Part shown: piece after piece, positions 7,751 through 10,589 of the stretch
How the letters are laid out: every line of letters starts with the position of its first letter
How positions within the stretch are numbered: the first letter of the stretch is position 1
Source of the DNA: Claveliimonas sp963592205
Lineage (GTDB): Bacteria; Bacillota; Clostridia; Lachnospirales; Lachnospiraceae
Direction: 5' to 3'
Assembly (NCBI GenBank): GCA_963592205.1
Contig: CAVAVU010000116.1
Location: 1 to 10,589, forward strand
DNA: 10,589 bases
Program-made: the position numbers and the translations under genes
The notes under the pieces: generated by a model
Told to the model about the DNA's origin: nothing
Database searches by the model: none
What the model saw: only the letters and a program-made list of their open reading frames with translations

Positions 7751-7779
7751 TTGTGAATAATTGATAAAAATGTTACGAT
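7751..7779 (+). promoter_or_regulatory. Probable extended -10 promoter of the reductase gene
   Basis: TTGTGA (7751-7756) and TACGAT (7774-7779) are 17 bases apart, and TG at 7771-7772 makes an extended -10. Transcription would begin near 7786, leaving about a 40-base leader before a near-perfect AAGGAGG (7811-7817) nine bases from the ATG. This would let the reductase, DUF3343 and activator genes be expressed separately from glyS and the desulfurase. Confidence 0.55.
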
Positions 7780-7826
7780 AAAGACAGATTAATTGTTCAA
7801 ATGCGATAATAAGGAGGAAAAGAATT

Positions 7827-9101
7827 ATGGCAGATAATCAGAAGATGTGGGAAGAACTGGGGATGAATCTGGAGCTGCATGATCAGTTGTGTCAGGTGCT
7901 TCCACAGGCGGTAGGAGACGTATTTCTTTCTCAGGAGAACCGTCCGGACGGAATGGACTATTATGATATGGTAGTTGCAGACATTCACGGTATCCGCCCA
8001 TCAGAGCTGATTGAACATCAGAAAAAAGGCGGTAAGGTATTTGGTACATTCTGTGTATATGTGCCGGATGAGGTGATCTTTGCAGCAGATGCAATTGCGA
8101 CCGGACTCTGCGGCGGATCTCAGTTCTGGGTACCGGGAGGCGAGAAGGTACTTCCGAATAATACCTGTCCGCTGATCAAAGCATCAGTAGGTGCAAGACT
8201 TGACCGTACTTGTCCGTTTTTCAGGATTGCGGATATGTATATCGGAGAGACCACCTGTGACGGTAAGAAGAAAGCATGGGAGATCCTGTCTGAGGACGTA
8301 CCGGTACATGTAATGGATCTTCCGCAGATGAAGCGTGCCAAGGACGTAAAGGCATGGGCAGAAGAAATCAAAGAGCTGATGCACGTGGTAGAGGAATTTA
8401 CCGGTAACAAGGTGACGGCTGAGAAGTTAGCAGAAAGCATTAAGCTGATCAATAATAAGAGAAAAGCACTGGATAGACTGTATGCCTGTCGTAAGAATGA
8501 GAAGCTTCCAATCAGTGGCACGGACGCATTGGTTATTTCTCAGATTGCATTCTATGATGATCCGGCAAGATTTGCGCAGATGACGAATAAGCTGTGTGAT
8601 GAGTTGGAACAGCGGATCAAAGACGGTGTCAGCGTAGTACCTGAAGGTACCAAGAGAATCATGCTGACAGGAACACCTCTTGCAATTCCGAACTGGAAGC
8701 TTCATAATATTGTTGAGACCAGCGGAGCAGTGGTTGTCTGTGAAGAGATGTGTACAGGTACCCGTTACTTTGAACGTTTTGTGGACGAGAGTGGTACTAC
8801 GATCGATGAGCAGATCGATGCACTTGCAGAGCGTTATATGGGCATTAACTGTGCATGCTTCACACCGAATCATGGAAGAATTGATGATATTCTCCGCCTG
8901 GCAAAAGAATACAAAGTGGATGGAATCATTGATGTGAACCTGAAGTTCTGTAACCTCTACGACACAGAGGGATATTTTGTAGAGCGTGCGATGAAAGAAG
9001 CAGGCATCCCGGTACTGGGAATCGAGACTGATTACACAGACAGTGATGCTCAGCAGCTTCGTACCAGAATCAGTGCATTTGTGGAGATGCTTAATAACTA
9101 A
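7827..9101 (+). CDS. Double-cubane-cluster anaerobic reductase (2-hydroxyacyl-CoA dehydratase superfamily)
   Basis: A 424-residue member of the family that includes 2-hydroxyacyl-CoA dehydratase subunits, benzoyl-CoA reductase subunits and the double-cubane cluster protein (DCCP) of Carboxydothermus; E. coli YjiM is a related protein. DCCP carries an [Fe8S9] cluster and, powered by its ATP-dependent reductase, reduces small molecules such as acetylene in vitro; the natural substrate is unknown. Being one long polypeptide with no paired dehydratase subunit beside it argues for the DCCP group over a true acyl-CoA dehydratase. Thirteen cysteines are present; likely ligands are among Cys76 (TFCVYVPDE), Cys114, Cys129, Cys144 (TTCDGKKKA), Cys305/Cys309, Cys342/Cys344 and Cys375 (KFCNLYD). 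TTCDGKKK and the KFCNLYDTEGY segment near the C-terminus are the most recognisable. No signal peptide is seen, so it is cytosolic. The gene heads a tight three-gene run with DUF3343 (15-base gap) and the activator. Confidence 0.9.
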   Translation: MADNQKMWEELGMNLELHDQLCQVLPQAVGDVFLSQENRPDGMDYYDMVVADIHGIRPSELIEHQKKGGKVFGTFCVYVPDEVIFAADAIATGLCGGSQFWVPGGEKVLPNNTCPLIKASVGARLDRTCPFFRIADMYIGETTCDGKKKAWEILSEDVPVHVMDLPQMKRAKDVKAWAEEIKELMHVVEEFTGNKVTAEKLAESIKLINNKRKALDRLYACRKNEKLPISGTDALVISQIAFYDDPARFAQMTNKLCDELEQRIKDGVSVVPEGTKRIMLTGTPLAIPNWKLHNIVETSGAVVVCEEMCTGTRYFERFVDESGTTIDEQIDALAERYMGINCACFTPNHGRIDDILRLAKEYKVDGIIDVNLKFCNLYDTEGYFVERAMKEAGIPVLGIETDYTDSDAQQLRTRISAFVEMLNN

Positions 9102-9116
9102 GGAGATAGGGGATAG

Positions 9117-9377
9117 ATGTCAGAGATTCAGCATTATATTCTGTTTCCTAATCATGACAATGCAATGCGGTTATACCGCGAATTAAAAAAGCTGGGGGTT
9201 CGGGCAGTAATTGCCCCTACCCCCAGAAGTGCGAGTAAATGCTGCGGCGTGTCGTTGATGGTGGAAAAAGACGATCTGGATACGATACGGGAGACTGCAG
9301 ATCAGAAGGGAATCGAGATCCTGAAAGTGGCGGAGGTGGAAAAGGATTTTAATCCGCACCGTGACCGTTATTGTTAA
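9117..9377 (+). CDS. DUF3343 protein (putative Se/S carrier-like)
   Basis: An 86-residue protein of the DUF3343 type, for which a selenium/sulfur carrier role has been proposed; no activity is established to my knowledge. The alternating strand-helix pattern (HYILFPNHDNAMRLYRELKK, then VRAVIAPTPRSAS) suggests a small ferredoxin-like or TusA-like alpha/beta fold. Three cysteines stand out: a Cys42-Cys43 pair in SKCCGVSLMV and Cys86 as the very last residue. These could carry persulfide or touch a metal cluster, which is inference. AAGGAG at 9100-9105 overlaps the reductase stop codon, and a second AGGGGA (9108-9113) is closer to the ATG. Its position between the reductase and the activator implies a partner role in the same system. 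A GC-rich hairpin lies inside the coding sequence. Confidence 0.85.
   Translation: MSEIQHYILFPNHDNAMRLYRELKKLGVRAVIAPTPRSASKCCGVSLMVEKDDLDTIRETADQKGIEILKVAEVEKDFNPHRDRYC
9192..9226 (+). other. GC-rich stem-loop within the DUF3343 coding sequence
   Basis: CTGGGGGT (9192-9199) pairs perfectly with ACCCCCAG (9219-9226); after a 2x2 internal loop, GGGCA (9202-9206) pairs with TGCCC (9212-9216) around a five-base loop. It lies about 75 bases into the gene and uses GGG and CCC codons that are scarce around it. It is far stronger than expected from the local composition. Role unknown; a translational pause, mRNA cleavage or stability element is possible. Confidence 0.6.
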
Positions 9378-9419
9378 AGACCGTTAAAAAGAAATAAAAG
9401 AAATCAGAGGGAAGACAAG

Positions 9420-10190
9420 ATGTATTATGTAGGAATTGATATTGGATCTACTGCGTCCAAGACAGCAGTACGAGGAGATAAGGAATTAATGTTTGTGCTG
9501 CCGACAGGCTGGAGCAGTAAAGAGACGACCGGTGTGATCCGCGAGAAGCTTCTGGAAGAAGGAATTGATGTGGCATCGGATGATGTGAAGGTTGTTGCAA
9601 CAGGATATGGAAGAGTTGCGGTAGACTTTGCGGATTACGTGATCACAGAGATTACCTGTCATGCAAGAGGCGGCAGAGAGATGGCAGGAGATGACTGCTC
9701 GATCATCGATGTAGGCGGTCAGGATACGAAGGTGATCCTGGTATCAGGCGGCATGGTACAGGACTTTCTGATGAATGATAAATGTTCGGCAGGAACCGGT
9801 AAATTCTTAGAGATCATGGCAAACCGGCTGGGAGTGACTCTGCAGGAGTTATTTGATATGGCAGATACGGGAGATGTATTGTCGATCAGTTCACTCTGCA
9901 CCGTGTTTGCGGAATCAGAAGTGATTAATTACATCGGCGAAGGTAAGAAGCGGGAAGATATCGCAACCGGTGTGGTTGATTCTGTGGCAGCAAAGGTATC
10001 ACAGCTTGCAGGCAGAAAGAATCTGTCGGATAAGGTGATCCTCACCGGAGGATTAAGTAACAGCGAATACTTTACCAGAATCTTATCAGAGAAGCTTGGT
10101 AAAAAGGTAGAAATGACCGAGAACGGACGCTATGCGGGCGCAATCGGGGCAGCACTGCTGGCTGAAGAGAAAAGTAAGAAAAGAAGATAA
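9420..10190 (+). CDS. Acyl-CoA dehydratase activase-type ATPase (activator of the double-cubane reductase)
   Basis: An ASKHA-fold ATPase of the HgdC/BadF/YjiL family. Homologues form a dimer bridged by one [4Fe-4S] cluster and use ATP hydrolysis to drive a low-potential electron into their dehydratase or reductase partner. The phosphate-1 loop is GIDIGSTASKTAV (residues 5-17), phosphate-2 is DVGGQDTK (97-104), and the adenosine region is ILTGGLSNSEYF with YAGAIGAALLA near the C-terminus. The cluster cysteines are Cys122 in NDKCSAGTGKFLE and Cys160 in SSLCTVFAESEV; HARGG at 81-85 is also typical. At 256 residues it is a single-domain activator of the usual size. AGAGGGA (9406-9412) sits seven bases before the ATG. 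Adjacent to the reductase and DUF3343 genes, it most likely serves that reductase. Confidence 0.93.
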   Translation: MYYVGIDIGSTASKTAVRGDKELMFVLPTGWSSKETTGVIREKLLEEGIDVASDDVKVVATGYGRVAVDFADYVITEITCHARGGREMAGDDCSIIDVGGQDTKVILVSGGMVQDFLMNDKCSAGTGKFLEIMANRLGVTLQELFDMADTGDVLSISSLCTVFAESEVINYIGEGKKREDIATGVVDSVAAKVSQLAGRKNLSDKVILTGGLSNSEYFTRILSEKLGKKVEMTENGRYAGAIGAALLAEEKSKKRR

Positions 10191-10204
10191 TTAATAGAAA
10201 AAAG

Positions 10205-10241
10205 GCGACCGAAGATTCGAGTGTGTTCGAACTTCGGTCGC
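10205..10241. terminator. Bidirectional intrinsic terminator
   Basis: GCGACCGAAG (10205-10214) pairs with CTTCGGTCGC (10232-10241), and after a one-base A bulge TTCGA pairs with TCGAA around a six-base loop, giving 15 pairs. Read on the - strand it is followed by a run of six T (complement of 10198-10203), a good terminator for the 77-residue gene. On the + strand only CTATATTTAT follows, so it is weaker but still likely ends the activator transcript. Confidence 0.88.
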
Positions 10242-10258
10242 TATATTTATGTATGAGT

Positions 10259-10492
10259 TTAGGCTAAGTATTTGGTATCCATTGCGTAAGCTAACACTTT
10301 GGAGAGATCTTCGCGGTTATGGAAAGCTAACTGAAGTTCTGGAAAATGATCTTCAATAGAAAGGATATTCTGTGTAAGTTTAGATCTTAAGTCGATACGA
10401 GAACCGTCTTTTGTTACCAAGTCTACTTTGTCTTTGCATTCATTTACTACGTTAAAAAATTCTTTTGAGTCATCAATATTAAAAAGTTTCAT
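10259..10492 (-). CDS. Uncharacterised 77-residue protein
   Basis: I do not recognise a characterised function. The product begins MKLFNIDDSKEFFNVV and is soluble-looking, acidic/amphipathic and mostly helix-strand, with no cysteine pairs, signal peptide or membrane segment; it has one cysteine (Cys19). Proteins of similar opening and length occur in Lachnospiraceae, and I recall some being labelled, without evidence, as polyA polymerase; it has no nucleotidyltransferase motif here. It is a real gene by context: a Shine-Dalgarno AAGGAG (complement of 10503-10508) lies ten bases before its ATG, a plausible promoter lies upstream, and a strong terminator with a T-run follows its stop codon. It is monocistronic and convergent with the reductase operon. 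Confidence 0.82.
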   Translation of the reverse strand: MKLFNIDDSKEFFNVVNECKDKVDLVTKDGSRIDLRSKLTQNILSIEDHFPELQLAFHNREDLSKVLAYAMDTKYLA

Positions 10493-10549
10493 ACTTTTCT
10501 AACTCCTTTCTTTCGTTAAACATTTATCACCTTTTCTTTTTACAATTTT

Positions 10550-10577
10550 ATTTTAACTGAAATCCGGAAAATATCAA
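10550..10577 (-). promoter_or_regulatory. Probable promoter of the 77-residue gene
   Basis: Read on the - strand, TTGATA (complement of 10572-10577) and TAAAAT (complement of 10550-10555) are 16 bases apart, each one mismatch from the sigma-A consensus. The transcript would start near 10543, giving a leader of about 50 bases that is A-rich and ends in the ribosome binding site. No riboswitch-like structure is seen in it. Confidence 0.6.
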
Positions 10578-10589
10578 TGCACTTAATGT

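Noticed and set aside
5045..7809. Shared nine-mer ATGCGATAA in the leaders of glyS (5045-5053) and the reductase (7801-7809)
   Set aside because: Same sequence at different distances from promoter and start codon, not extended by flanking identity and absent from the other leaders; too little to call an operator.
7827..9101. Reductase gene as a true 2-hydroxyacyl-CoA dehydratase subunit
   Set aside because: Such dehydratases use two related subunits plus CoA-transferase or acyl-CoA dehydrogenase neighbours; only one subunit-like gene and none of these neighbours are present.
9375..9377. Selenocysteine readthrough at the cysteine-ended DUF3343 gene
   Set aside because: The stop codon is TAA, not TGA, and no SECIS-like hairpin follows; the terminal cysteine is simply the last codon.
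9363..9386. Direct repeat GACCGTTA at 9363-9370 and 9379-9386
   Set aside because: Two copies of eight bases in a short A/T-rich gap, one partly coding, with no further copies or symmetry; chance or a minor duplication is enough.

Overview
The window reads as chromosomal DNA from an anaerobic Firmicute, most likely a gut-type member of the Lachnospiraceae (Clostridia). The grounds are the gene order era - small ORF - recO - glycyl-tRNA synthetase, strong AGGAGG-type ribosome binding sites, moderate base composition, an M16C 'presequence protease-like' peptidase, and an oxygen-sensitive double-cubane iron-sulfur reductase with its ATP-driven activator. The taxon is inferred from gene content and style, not from a marker gene alignment.

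Layout. Positions 1-229 hold no gene, only two small hairpins and a probable extended -10 promoter. A housekeeping block on the + strand follows: a 974-residue zinc metallopeptidase (230-3154), the GTPase Era (3190-4086), a small YqzL-like protein (4140-4337) overlapping recO (4279-5019), and an alpha2-type glycyl-tRNA synthetase (5098-6498). The synthetase has its own near-consensus promoter overlapping the end of recO. The block joins ribosome assembly (Era), recombination repair (RecO) and translation (GlyRS), as this neighbourhood does in many Firmicutes.

The second block, 6568-10190, is the accessory part and the most interesting. It encodes a class V aminotransferase-fold cysteine desulfurase (6568-7719) and, after a probable internal promoter, a double-cubane-cluster reductase of the 2-hydroxyacyl-CoA dehydratase superfamily (7827-9101). 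A tiny DUF3343 protein with a CysCys pair and a C-terminal cysteine (9117-9377) and an ASKHA-type ATPase activator with two cluster cysteines (9420-10190) complete it. In the known paradigm the activator uses ATP hydrolysis to push a low-potential electron into the reductase. The desulfurase and DUF3343 protein suggest that persulfide sulfur (or selenium) supply or chemistry is tied to this reductase. The physiological substrate cannot be read from the sequence.

The + strand unit ends in a strong stem-loop (10205-10241) that also serves a convergent gene: a 77-residue uncharacterised protein on the - strand (10259-10492) with its own Shine-Dalgarno and promoter near the window's right edge. 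No tRNA, rRNA, CRISPR array, insertion sequence or prophage gene was seen.
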